Shown here: one piece after another, positions 1 to 6,814 of the stretch | Layout of the letters: each line of letters starts with the position of its first letter | How positions within the stretch are numbered: position 1 is the first letter of the stretch | Origin: Coriobacteriaceae bacterium | GTDB lineage: Bacteria > Actinomycetota > Coriobacteriia > Coriobacteriales > QAMH01 | Reading direction: 5' to 3' | Assembly: GCA_004553405.1 (NCBI GenBank) | Contig: SFLO01000011.1 | Location: 1-11,923, forward strand | DNA length: 11,923 nt | The notes under the pieces: generated by a model | Told to the model about the DNA's origin: nothing | The model's database searches: none | Seen by the model: only the letters and a program-made list of their open reading frames with translations | Position numbers and translations under genes: made by a program

Positions 1-26
1 GTGGGCCCCTGTTGTATCGGGCCCGC
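1..26. repeat. Inverted repeat / small hairpin
   Basis: Positions 1-8 pair with 19-26 around a 10-base loop, giving an 8-bp GC-rich stem. The pair between bases 2 and 25 is a U·G wobble if the plus strand is transcribed but an A·C mismatch in minus-strand RNA, so the structure favours a plus-strand transcript. No U-tract follows it. It may be part of a terminator for a gene left of the window, or of a longer palindromic element cut by the window edge. Confidence 0.35.
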
Positions 27-30
27 AGCT

Positions 31-78
31 GGCAGGGGGATTAAGGGGATACTTTGCATTTCCCTTGATCCCCCAGTC
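31..78. repeat. Imperfect inverted repeat, possible terminator of a convergent gene
   Basis: The arms at about 31-49 and 60-78 pair around a 10-base loop (50-59). Each arm holds a run of five G or C followed by an AT-containing step. Non-Watson-Crick positions are 34/75 (A·A), 42/67, 48/61 and 32/77. The last three are G·U wobbles in plus-strand RNA but A·C mismatches in minus-strand RNA. This bias suggests a plus-strand transcript, for example from a convergent gene to the left. There is no clear U-tract, so it is not a canonical intrinsic terminator. A dispersed palindromic repeat is an equally good reading. Confidence 0.4.
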
Positions 79-119
79 CGCAATCCCCGCGCTTTGCGCC
101 AGGTCAGCATGGCGCGTGC

Positions 120-203
120 GGGCCTGAGGGGGCTTGTTTCGAGCGAATCCGCAGCCACGATTTTTGCGGCGGGGACCAGCGAGAAACAAACCCCCTCAGG
201 CCC
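120..203 (-). terminator. Long stem-loop just after cbiC (putative operon 3' end)
   Basis: The arms 120-140 and 183-203 form a 21-bp stem with a single imperfect pair at 133/190. That pair is G·U in minus-strand RNA but C·A in plus-strand RNA, so the helix is fully paired only in the cob operon transcript. The 42-base loop holds a smaller nested hairpin (149-153 with 165-169). The stem starts five bases after the cbiC stop codon, the expected place for a transcript-end or mRNA-stabilising structure. There is no U-run after the stem, so intrinsic termination in the textbook sense is not shown. A role in 3' protection or Rho-dependent ending is possible. Confidence 0.5.
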
Positions 204-208
204 CCAAC

Positions 209-877
209 TCACTCCCTCACATTATCAGTCGCCACATACAGCAGCGCATTGACGATTGCGGCCGCCACGTTGCTGCCGCCTTTGCGGCCCCGCGCCACAA
301 TCCAGGGCACGTTCTCAAGCTCCATGATGAGCTCTTTTGATTCCGTCACGTTTACAAAACCGACCGGCACACCGATGATAAGCGCAGGCGGTGTGGCCAT
401 TCCCTTGTCGATGAGCTCGCGCAGCTGCACAAGGGCGGTGGGGGCGTTGCCTACGGCGTAGATGAGGGGACGTCCCAACGAGGCGGCCTTTTCCATTGCC
501 ACAGCCGAGCGCGTGATGCCCTTTTCGTGTGCCTCCTGCATGACTTCGGGGTCGCGGATGAAGTTGAGGGCCTCTCCTCCCAGGCGTGCCAGGGCGCGCT
601 TATTGATGCCCGACTGAGCCATGGTGGTGTCGGTCACCACCGACGCCCCTGCTTTGAGCGCTTCCACTCCCGCCTGCATCGCACCGGGGGAGAAGAGCAG
701 ATTCTCGGCATAGTCGAAGTCGGCCGTCGTGTGGATGGCGCGCATGATGACGGGTGCCGTCGCAGGGTCGAGGCTGATGCCGCGCTGGCGGAGCTCCTCG
801 ACGATGATCTCAAACGAGCGCGTCTCGATGTCGCCGGGCTTCACATGCTCGAGCGTGCCCAGGGTGGTTGCACTCAT
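209..877 (-). CDS. cbiC: Cobalt-precorrin-8 methylmutase (CbiC/CobH)
   Basis: A 222-residue protein of the CbiC/CobH family, which moves a methyl group from C11 to C12 of (cobalt-)precorrin-8 to give (cobalt-)cobyrinic acid, a cytoplasmic step. Family signatures visible are RAIHTTADFDYA at residues 46-57, where His49 matches the position of the catalytic histidine of CobH, and VTDTTMAQSGINK at 81-93. Others are YAVGNAPTAL at 140-149 and the C-terminal segment IIGVPVGFVNVTESKE. Length is normal for the family. The ATG start is chosen because the similarity begins there, because it overlaps the cbiP stop as ATGA (877-874), and because a GGAGG-type ribosome-binding site lies at 881-889. The same frame runs open further upstream, but that extension overlaps cbiP and is shadow coding. 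This is the last gene of the operon seen here. Confidence 0.97.
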   Translation of the reverse strand: MSATTLGTLEHVKPGDIETRSFEIIVEELRQRGISLDPATAPVIMRAIHTTADFDYAENLLFSPGAMQAGVEALKAGASVVTDTTMAQSGINKRALARLGGEALNFIRDPEVMQEAHEKGITRSAVAMEKAASLGRPLIYAVGNAPTALVQLRELIDKGMATPPALIIGVPVGFVNVTESKELIMELENVPWIVARGRKGGSNVAAAIVNALLYVATDNVRE

Positions 878-2376
878 ATGCCTTCCTCCAAGATTCGATA
901 GACGAGGTCCATGTCGAGGCTGGTACGCAGCGTGTCGGCAAGCATGTCGAGCTGATGCTCTCTGCGGGCCGCGCGGTCTTGTGCGTTGATGCGCACGCCA
1001 GTCATTCCCTTGCGTGCGAGGAGCATGTCGATAAGCGCCTGCGTGAAAGGCACGGAGTCGAAGAGGCCATGCAGGTAGGTGCCCATCACGGTGCCTGCCA
1101 CGCAGCCGTCCTCGTAGGCATCCGTAAGCAGGCAGAACGGCATGCCGCCCTCGAGCGTCGTCTGCCCCATGTGGATTTGATAGCCCGCAATATCCAGGTT
1201 TGACAGGTCCGCAAAGGGCCCTTCGAGCTGCAGCGTCGCGCCCACGCTGCTGCAAAGCGTCTTCTCCTGGGTGAACGTGGTACGTACGGGAAGCAGTCCT
1301 AAACCCTCTTGGCGCCCGCCTCCTTCCATTCCCAGGGGGTCGTGTATCTCCAAGCCTAGCATTTGGTATCCGCCGCAGATGCCCAAGACGAGGCCGCCCA
1401 CCTCGGCATGCTGACGCAACGCGGCATCCAGGTTGCATGCACGAAGCCAGGCGAGATCGCCCAGGGTCGCCTTGGTGCCGGGAACCACGACAAGGTCGGG
1501 ATGTCCCAGCTCCTCGGCATGGGTCACATAGCGCACGCGCACTTCGGGCAAGGCGGCGAGGGCGTCGAGGTCGGTGAAGTTCGAGATGTGCGGCAGGCGC
1601 ACGACGGCGATGTCGAGCAGGGCGTTTGCCCCGCCTGCGCCCTGCATGGCAGAGAAGCCGTCCTCGTCGTCGAGGTCAAGGGGCGTGTAGGGCACCACAC
1701 CAGCCACAGGCACCCCCATGCGCCGCTCAAGCTCGTCGAGGCCGGGTTGCAAAAGGGTCACATCGCCGCGGAACTTGTTGATAACGCAAGCCTTGATCAT
1801 GCGCCGCTCGTCGTCCTCAAGCAGGGCATGCGTGCCTACAAGCTGGGCAAACACGCCGCCGCAGTCGATGTTGCCCACAAGCAGCACAGGTGAGGCCGCC
1901 ATCTTTGCCATGCCCATGTTCACGATGTCGTTGTGCTTGAGGTTGATCTCGGCCGGGCTGCCTGCGCCTTCGATGACCACGACGTCATGGCGCGCGGCCA
2001 GGTCGTCATAGGCTGCTCGCACGGTGGGAATGAGACTCGTCTTATATTTGAAATAGTCGCGGGCCGCCATATTCGCCACAGGTTTGCCCATGACAACGAC
2101 CTGCGACCCTACGTCGGTTGTAGGTTTGAGCAGGATGGGGTTCATCGCAGGCTCGGCGGGGATGCCGCAGGCCTGCGCCTGCAACGCCTGGGCTCGTCCA
2201 ATCTCAAAGCCATGGGGTGTGACGGCCGAGTTGAGCGACATGTTTTGCGACTTGAAAGGGGCTACCGCAAGGCCGTCCTGGGCAAAGATACGGCACAGGC
2301 CTGCGGCGATGAGGCTCTTGCCTGCGCCCGACATCGTGCCTTGCACCATGATCGCCTTGGCGCGCTTGTTGGTCAT
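874..2376 (-). CDS. cbiP: Cobyric acid synthase, glutamine-hydrolysing (CbiP/CobQ)
   Basis: A 500-residue amidotransferase that makes adenosylcobyric acid from the a,c-diamide by four ATP- and glutamine-dependent amidations (side chains b, d, e and g). The N-terminal half is the dethiobiotin-synthetase-like ATPase: P-loop GTMSGAGKS at residues 13-21, FKSQNMSLNS at 41-50, and VVVIEGAGSPAEINL at 132-146. The C-terminal half is a class I glutaminase with the nucleophile in LGICGGYQMLG (Cys334) and the catalytic His in TYLHGLFD (His436). Length fits the family. The ATG is preceded by GGAAGGAG (2381-2388) at a 4-base spacing. The stop overlaps the start of cbiC. Between this gene and cbiB lies the only non-overlapping gap of the operon, 58 nt, which holds a possible 21-codon ORF and a small hairpin. 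Confidence 0.98.
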   Translation of the reverse strand: MTNKRAKAIMVQGTMSGAGKSLIAAGLCRIFAQDGLAVAPFKSQNMSLNSAVTPHGFEIGRAQALQAQACGIPAEPAMNPILLKPTTDVGSQVVVMGKPVANMAARDYFKYKTSLIPTVRAAYDDLAARHDVVVIEGAGSPAEINLKHNDIVNMGMAKMAASPVLLVGNIDCGGVFAQLVGTHALLEDDERRMIKACVINKFRGDVTLLQPGLDELERRMGVPVAGVVPYTPLDLDDEDGFSAMQGAGGANALLDIAVVRLPHISNFTDLDALAALPEVRVRYVTHAEELGHPDLVVVPGTKATLGDLAWLRACNLDAALRQHAEVGGLVLGICGGYQMLGLEIHDPLGMEGGGRQEGLGLLPVRTTFTQEKTLCSSVGATLQLEGPFADLSNLDIAGYQIHMGQTTLEGGMPFCLLTDAYEDGCVAGTVMGTYLHGLFDSVPFTQALIDMLLARKGMTGVRINAQDRAARREHQLDMLADTLRTSLDMDLVYRILEEGI

Positions 2377-2438
2377 GCCGCTCCTTCCGTTCGCTGTGCC
2401 GCGCGTGTGCGCGGCTTCATCCAGTCATGTTTTCTCAT
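2373..2438 (-). CDS. Possible 21-codon ORF bridging cbiB and cbiP
   Basis: A short open frame starts at ATG 2438-2436 and ends at TGA 2375-2373. Its start overlaps the cbiB stop as ATGA, and its stop overlaps the cbiP start as ATGA, exactly the junction type used elsewhere in this operon. The 21-residue product would be basic (several Arg and Lys), with no signal peptide or membrane segment. A G-rich stretch in the end of cbiB could serve as a weak ribosome-binding site. I recognise no family. It may be a real small protein, a translational-coupling bridge whose product does not matter, or chance in GC-rich DNA. The double four-base overlap is the main support. Confidence 0.3.
   Translation of the reverse strand: MRKHDWMKPRTRAAQRTEGAA
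2398..2415 (-). other. Small perfect hairpin in the cbiB-cbiP gap
   Basis: A perfect 6-bp GC stem (2398-2403 with 2410-2415) closes a 6-base loop, 21 bases upstream of the cbiP ATG and just ahead of its GGAAGGAG ribosome-binding site. It could influence translation of cbiP or mark an RNA-processing point. It is short and could be chance in DNA of this composition. Confidence 0.3.
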
Positions 2439-3421
2439 ATCCCGGCCACCACCTTCACAAGCGTCCATACGAGCGCCCCGAGTCCTGCGCATACGGGCAG
2501 TGCCAGCAGGCTTGTGGCATAGAGCAGCCTGTTTGCTCGGCGGATGTCGGCGGGCTCCACCGCACGGCATGTCTCACCCAGCGTGGGTTTCTTCACCAGC
2601 ACGCCGCCATAGTAGTTGGGGCCTGCGAGCTGTATGCCCAGGGCTCCCGCGCAGGCCGCCTCGGTGTGGGCGGAGTTGGGCGAGGTGTGGGCGAGCCGGT
2701 CGCGCCGAAAGGTGCGCCAGGCGCGCTTGCCGTCAAAGCCTGCAAGGGAGGCGGCCAGGCACATGAGAGCGCCGGCCAGGCGCGCGGGGATAAAGTTCAC
2801 CACGTCGTCGAGCTTGGCAGCTGCGCGACCGAAGTCGAGGTAGCGATCGTTTTTGTAGCCCACCATCGAGTCCATGGTGTTGATCGCCTTGTACACGACT
2901 CCGCCCACCGGCCCCAGCAGCGCCAGGTAGAAAAGGGGAGCGATGACGCCGTCCGAGGCGTTTTCGGCTACCGTCTCCACCGCGGCCTTCGTGACGCCCT
3001 CTTCGGTGAGCGCTGCCGTGTCGCGGCCTACGATCATTGAGACGCGCGTGCGTGCCTCGGGCAGGCCCGCGTGTTCCAGGGCGACGAGCACAGCCATGCT
3101 CTCGTCCTTGAGCGACTTGGTCGCAAGCATCCAGTAACTTACAAGCGCCCCTACCGCGCAGGATAGATAGGGGCTGACGGCTCCCGCCAGGGCGAGCGCG
3201 GCCGAGCATGCACCACCGCTGATGCCCGTGACCAGGCACACAAGCGCTGCGCCCGCAGTCCGCTTGCCGCGCGGTGTGTCGGGGAAGGTACGACGCAGGG
3301 CAGGCTCGAGCCGAGCGATGAGGGAGCCCATCCAGCGCACGGGGTGGGGCCAGCCGTGCGGGTCGCCCAGGGCGAGGTCGGCTACATAGCCTGCGGCCAG
3401 GCTTACAAGGTGCAAGTACAC
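2435..3421 (-). CDS. cbiB: Adenosylcobinamide-phosphate synthase (CbiB/CobD), GTG start
   Basis: A 328-residue membrane protein that attaches aminopropanol (or its phosphate) to adenosylcobyric acid, giving adenosylcobinamide (phosphate). Signatures visible: GDPHGWPHPVRWMG at residues 19-32, VGRDTAALTEEGVTKAAVET at 131-150 followed by ENASDGVIAPLFY, NTMDSMVGYKNDRY at 181-194, and SPNSAHTEAACAGALGIQL at 247-265. By eye, hydrophobic segments lie near 55-80, 85-100, 160-178, 205-228 and 302-325. The frame is open 44 codons further upstream, but that part overlaps cbiA and is unlike the family. GTG 3421-3419 is chosen because AAAGGAAGGA lies six bases before it and the family's N-terminal pattern begins right after it. 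The gene overlaps the end of cbiA by 19 nt, so translation is probably coupled. Initiation at GTG is inferred. Confidence 0.95.
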   Translation of the reverse strand: MYLHLVSLAAGYVADLALGDPHGWPHPVRWMGSLIARLEPALRRTFPDTPRGKRTAGAALVCLVTGISGGACSAALALAGAVSPYLSCAVGALVSYWMLATKSLKDESMAVLVALEHAGLPEARTRVSMIVGRDTAALTEEGVTKAAVETVAENASDGVIAPLFYLALLGPVGGVVYKAINTMDSMVGYKNDRYLDFGRAAAKLDDVVNFIPARLAGALMCLAASLAGFDGKRAWRTFRRDRLAHTSPNSAHTEAACAGALGIQLAGPNYYGGVLVKKPTLGETCRAVEPADIRRANRLLYATSLLALPVCAGLGALVWTLVKVVAGI

Positions 3422-4809
3422 GTCGCATCCTTCCTTTGCGCGCCCCATGCGGCACACGCATGCACAAACCTGCGTGCAACGTCGACAGATCCAGGCAGGT
3501 AGAGATGGGGAAATCCCGCGTAGAGGCTGGGGGTGTGGTGCCCTGCATGCCAAAAGCGCTCGCTTTCGGGTTTGCGAACGAGCACGTCAGCGCCGGTGTC
3601 ATCGGCCTCCCAGCGATGGAACTCGTGCCCGCGCAGTGCGGTGCCGGCGGGTCCAAGAAGCCCTGCGCCCTGTGTCTCAAGCTCGGTGTAGCCAAAACGC
3701 CCATGTTTCTTGCGCTCGGCCCCGCCTGGGCATGCGCCCACGAGCGGCCAGGCTGTGCCATCGTCGTCGGTCAGGCGTTCGAGCAGGTAGAGGAACCCTC
3801 CGCACTCTGCAATCGCAGGCATGCCCTGTGCCAGTGCCGCGCGCACGGCCTCGCGCATGGCGGTATTGGAGGAAAGCTCGCGCGCGTGCAGCTCGGGGTA
3901 GCCTCCGCCCAAAAAGAGCCCGCTTGCTCCCTCGGGCAGGTTCTCGTTGTGTAGGGGAGAGAAGAAGGCAAGCTTGGCCCCCAGGTCCACCAAAAGCTCG
4001 AGCTCCTCGGCGTAGTAGAAGCAAAATGCCTCGTCGCGGGCAACGGCGATAACGGGGGCGGATTCGTGTGCATCCAGGCAGGGCGGAAGGGGCCATGCGC
4101 CGCTGGAGCTGAGCTGCGGGGCCGTCTGGGCAAGCGCGAGGATCGCGTCGACGTCGAGGCAATCCTGCGCCAGCGAGGCCAGGCGGGCGAGCTTCTCGTC
4201 GAGGTCAGGCAGGTCCTGGGCCAAAACGAGGCCGAGATGCCTGCTGGGAAGCGCAATCGCCTCGTCGTGGGGGAGATAGCCCAGCACGGGCACGCCGCAT
4301 TCCCGCTCGATGATAGGTGCCACCTTGTCGGCAAGTGCGGCACTCGCGTGGTCGAGCACGACGCCCGCCACATGACTGGGCGTGCGCATGGCGACAAAGC
4401 CGAGCGCCTGTGCGGCAAGCGAGGCACATGCCCCGCGCGCGTCGAGCACAAGCAGGACAGGCGACTCGGTAATACGGGCAACGTCCCAGGCACTGGCCTT
4501 GGTTGTTGTTCCCACGCCGTCGTAGTACCCCATGGCACCCTCGATGCAGGCGATATCGCAGCCGCGCCCGGCGTAGGCGAGAAGGTCGCGCATGAGGGTC
4601 TCAGATTGAAAGAACGCGTCGAGGTTGAGGCGGCGCACGGCACCCAGCCGTTCATGGAAGGTGGGGTCCACGTAGTCGGGGCCACACTTGCATGCCAGCA
4701 TGCGCAGGCCACGCTCGCGCAGCGCCCCCATGAGCGCGCAGGTGAGTGTCGTCTTGCCCGCGCCGCTTTTGGGCGCCGTGATGAGGATGCGCGGCAGCGG
4801 TGTCAACAT
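3403..4809 (-). CDS. cbiA: Cobyrinic acid a,c-diamide synthase (CbiA/CobB)
   Basis: A 468-residue glutamine amidotransferase that uses ATP to amidate side chains a and c of (cobalt-)cobyrinic acid. The N-terminal ATPase domain shows the P-loop APKSGAGKT at residues 12-20, CKCGPDYVDPTFHE at 40-53 and IEGAMGYYDGV at 89-99. The C-terminal glutaminase domain shows LGGGYPELHA, the nucleophile in AECGGFLYL (Cys336), RGHEFHRWE, and the catalytic-histidine region GFPHLYLPGS (His435). Length matches the family. The ATG at 4809 is chosen over an in-frame start 14 codons earlier because homology begins at the PRILITAPKSGAGKT stretch. It overlaps the cbiET stop by 7 nt (ATGTTGA). The upstream ribosome-binding site is weak (a G-run), which suggests coupling to cbiET. 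The last residues, with two Cys, are encoded in the overlap with cbiB. Confidence 0.97.
   Translation of the reverse strand: MLTPLPRILITAPKSGAGKTTLTCALMGALRERGLRMLACKCGPDYVDPTFHERLGAVRRLNLDAFFQSETLMRDLLAYAGRGCDIACIEGAMGYYDGVGTTTKASAWDVARITESPVLLVLDARGACASLAAQALGFVAMRTPSHVAGVVLDHASAALADKVAPIIERECGVPVLGYLPHDEAIALPSRHLGLVLAQDLPDLDEKLARLASLAQDCLDVDAILALAQTAPQLSSSGAWPLPPCLDAHESAPVIAVARDEAFCFYYAEELELLVDLGAKLAFFSPLHNENLPEGASGLFLGGGYPELHARELSSNTAMREAVRAALAQGMPAIAECGGFLYLLERLTDDDGTAWPLVGACPGGAERKKHGRFGYTELETQGAGLLGPAGTALRGHEFHRWEADDTGADVLVRKPESERFWHAGHHTPSLYAGFPHLYLPGSVDVARRFVHACAAWGAQRKDATCTCTL
3428..3437 (-). promoter_or_regulatory. Ribosome-binding site deciding the GTG start of cbiB
   Basis: AAAGGAAGGA on the minus strand, six bases before GTG 3421-3419 and inside the end of cbiA. 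It is the strongest Shine-Dalgarno match near the cbiB N-terminus and supports the GTG over longer in-frame starts. Confidence 0.65.
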
Positions 4810-6044
4810 GAGGCGCCCCCGTCCCGCACGCCTTGGCCGCTTATGATCCACACGGGGTTCTGGGCGGCCATGAGGTGCAACCCGCTGAGCTCGCGCGCCT
4901 TCGCCACACTGAGCTGCACAACCTCGACGTTGGCCATGTCGTGTGCCTGAAATGCCTGAAGCGCCTGGTAGAGCGTCTCGATGGTGACGGCGCTTGCCAC
5001 CATGCGTGCCTCAGGGTTGGCGGCGAGCACCGCGTCTGCGATCTGGGCAAACGAGCCTGCCGAGCCCCCGATGAAGGCGTGCGTGGGGGCGGGCAGGCCG
5101 TCAAGCGCCGCGGGCGCCTTCCCCTCGACGGTGAAGACGTTGAGCGCCCCGAGCTTGCGGGCGTTCTCGGCGATGAGGTCGACGCGCTCGGGTACTTCCT
5201 CCACGGCGTACACGCGCCCGGCGCACGCCGCCAGGCCGCATTCCACGCTCACCGAGCCAGTACCTGCGCCGATGTCCCACACGCAGGCGTCGGCCACGAG
5301 GCGCAGCTTGCACACGATGGCCTGGCGCACCTCTTCCTTTGTCATGGGAGCGTCGCCGCGCGTGAGGTCGGTGTCGCGCAGGCCCGGTGCCTGCCAGGTG
5401 CGCTCGATAGGCGAGGGATTCTCAACGAGCATACAGGCAAGGTCTTCGAACGTCTCGCGGGCAAGTTCGGCGGCCGTGCCGCTGAGCACACGCTCGCGGG
5501 GGCTGCAGAGGTTTTCGCCCACGTGCACGGTGAGGTTGCCCATGCCGCGGCTCGTGAGGTCGGCGCACACGTTGTGGGCGCGAATCGCCCCGCCCGTGAG
5601 CGCGAAGGTGAGCCGGTGGCATTGGGCGGCTCCGGCCACATCGCACGCCCGTCCGTGAGCCGAGAGCACATGGGCGTCCTGCCAGGGCATATGGAGCCTC
5701 GCGCACAGGCATTGCAGGGAGGAGACGCCCGGGTGCTCGTGGAGCTCGATGTTCGGCATGCCTGCCAGAGTGGCACGCAGGGGGGCGGCGAGGCTGTAGA
5801 GCCCCACGTCGCCCGAGACTGCCACGGCCGCACGCTCGATGCCCGCCTGTGCTTGGCCGGCCAGCACCTCGGCGATGTCCGAGGGACTCACCAGGGCCAC
5901 TTGGCGGGCATCTGTCTTCAAGGCAAGCTCCTGCAAGACGCGGGCGGCTCCGATGACGAGCTGCGCCTCTTCGAGTGCTTGCATGCCGCCAAGGGTCATG
6001 CCTTCCCGACCTGCGGGTCCCGCGCCCACGATGTCGACCCTCAT
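4803..6044 (-). CDS. cbiET: Cobalt-precorrin-6B/7 methyltransferase and decarboxylase (CbiE-CbiT fusion, CobL type)
   Basis: A 413-residue fusion of two enzymes that are separate in many anaerobic pathways. Residues 1 to about 210 are CbiE, a tetrapyrrole methylase that methylates C5: IVGAGPAGREGMTLGG at 5-20, AVSGDVGLYSLAAPL at 75-89, and HPGVSSLQCLCARL at 104-117. Residues from about 218 to 413 are CbiT, a Rossmann-fold methyltransferase that methylates C15 and decarboxylates the C12 acetate. It shows DAPMTKEEVRQAI at 231-243, the AdoMet-binding motif DIGAGTGSVSVE at 257-268, and FIGGSAGSFAQI at 324-335. Both active halves look intact, and the length fits CobL-type proteins. A good ribosome-binding site, AAGGAGG (6050-6056), precedes the ATG by five bases. 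The start overlaps the cbiJ stop as ATGA. Confidence 0.97.
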   Translation of the reverse strand: MRVDIVGAGPAGREGMTLGGMQALEEAQLVIGAARVLQELALKTDARQVALVSPSDIAEVLAGQAQAGIERAAVAVSGDVGLYSLAAPLRATLAGMPNIELHEHPGVSSLQCLCARLHMPWQDAHVLSAHGRACDVAGAAQCHRLTFALTGGAIRAHNVCADLTSRGMGNLTVHVGENLCSPRERVLSGTAAELARETFEDLACMLVENPSPIERTWQAPGLRDTDLTRGDAPMTKEEVRQAIVCKLRLVADACVWDIGAGTGSVSVECGLAACAGRVYAVEEVPERVDLIAENARKLGALNVFTVEGKAPAALDGLPAPTHAFIGGSAGSFAQIADAVLAANPEARMVASAVTIETLYQALQAFQAHDMANVEVVQLSVAKARELSGLHLMAAQNPVWIISGQGVRDGGASC

Positions 6045-6814
6045 CCAAACCTCCTTGCCAGCTGTGCCTTGGCATCCTCAAGCGTGAGGCCCTCTTCTTT
6101 CGTCGGCCGCCCAATGACGACAAGTGTGCACCTCGTCTCTCGTGCTGCCTGCACTTTCTCCCAAAAACCGCCCGTCGTGCCCGAGGCCTTTGTCACGAGG
6201 ATGCGCGCGCCGCTGTGTTTGATGAGTGCCACGTTGTCTTCCAGGGAGAACGGTCCCATGGCACCCACGATGCGCTCGGGCGGGATGCCAGCCCGTCGCG
6301 CTGCCTGCATCGATGCTTCGCTGGGAAGGCAGCGCACCCAGATGCGCTCACGAAGGCCGGGTTGCGAGCAGTAGGCGGCGATGTCCTTCGTGCCCGTGGT
6401 GAGCAGGATGTCACCGGGAAGGCCTGACAGCAGCTCGGCGGCCTGCGCCGGTGACTCCGCCCGAATCCAATCGCCAACGGGCTCCCCCTCGCGTACGACA
6501 CGCAGGTACTCGCATCCCTGCGCCAGGGCTGCCGCGCGGGCATTCGCGGTGACAACGCTTGCGTAGGGGTGCGTGCAATCGACCACCACATCGAACGCAC
6601 CTTGCGCCATGAGGCGCTCCATGCCCGCCTCGTCCAGACGCTGTGCCAAGACGCGAGTGTGGGGGAGCGCCCCTAGAAGGTGCGCCCCGAAGTCGGTCGC
6701 GCACGACACGCACGTTTCCACGCCGTCTTGCGTGCTCAGCCATGATGCCAGCTCGCGGCCCTCTGTGGTTCCGGCGAACACGAGGACGCGGCATGCCTGA
6801 GAGCCGCCTGCCAT
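6041..6814 (-). CDS. cbiJ: Cobalt-precorrin-6A reductase (CbiJ/CobK)
   Basis: A 257-residue NAD(P)H-dependent reductase that reduces the macrocycle of (cobalt-)precorrin-6A to dihydro-precorrin-6B. Motifs visible: VLVFAGTTEGRELA at 10-23 (dinucleotide-binding start), DVVVDCTHPYASVVT at 75-89, ILLTTGTKDIAAY at 136-148, and ILVTKASGTTGGFWEKV at 205-221. Family signatures are complete and length is normal. Its ATG directly abuts the cbiH stop (TAG then ATG, zero bases between). AGGTGAGG inside the end of cbiH serves as ribosome-binding site. Its stop overlaps the start of cbiET as ATGA. Confidence 0.97.
   Translation of the reverse strand: MAGGSQACRVLVFAGTTEGRELASWLSTQDGVETCVSCATDFGAHLLGALPHTRVLAQRLDEAGMERLMAQGAFDVVVDCTHPYASVVTANARAAALAQGCEYLRVVREGEPVGDWIRAESPAQAAELLSGLPGDILLTTGTKDIAAYCSQPGLRERIWVRCLPSEASMQAARRAGIPPERIVGAMGPFSLEDNVALIKHSGARILVTKASGTTGGFWEKVQAARETRCTLVVIGRPTKEEGLTLEDAKAQLARRFG

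Noticed and set aside
1..208. Cobalamin riboswitch
   Set aside because: The region lies downstream of the operon, and I see no B12-box-like core; the structure seen is simple stem-loops.
1..252. 83-codon plus-strand frame at the left edge
   Set aside because: It starts at the window edge, runs through the hairpin-rich region and into the antisense of cbiC, and has no domain or ribosome-binding site.
878..1438. N-terminal extension of cbiC (187 further codons in frame)
   Set aside because: It overlaps the cbiP glutaminase domain in another frame and has no similarity to CbiC. The ATGA junction and ribosome-binding site fix the start at 877.
1933..3040. Plus-strand open frames of 277 and 318 codons
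   Set aside because: They are antisense to cbiP and cbiB, with His/Arg/Ala/Gly-rich composition, no motifs, and no credible ribosome-binding site and operon context.
3412..3420. Cys-x-Cys at the C-terminus of CbiA as a metal site
   Set aside because: These residues are encoded within the overlap with the cbiB start, so the sequence is probably constrained by the GTG start of cbiB and not by a metal-binding role.
2733..3761. 342-codon minus-strand frame across cbiB and cbiA
   Set aside because: Out-of-frame shadow of two well-supported genes; Arg/Pro/Gly-rich with no domain.
4066..4950. 294-codon plus-strand frame
   Set aside because: Antisense shadow of cbiA and the end of cbiET; no recognisable domain.
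4833..6374. 513-codon open frame on the plus strand
   Set aside because: It lies antisense to cbiET and cbiJ, whose signatures are unmistakable. Its translation shows no recognisable domain, and long antisense frames are common in DNA this GC-rich.
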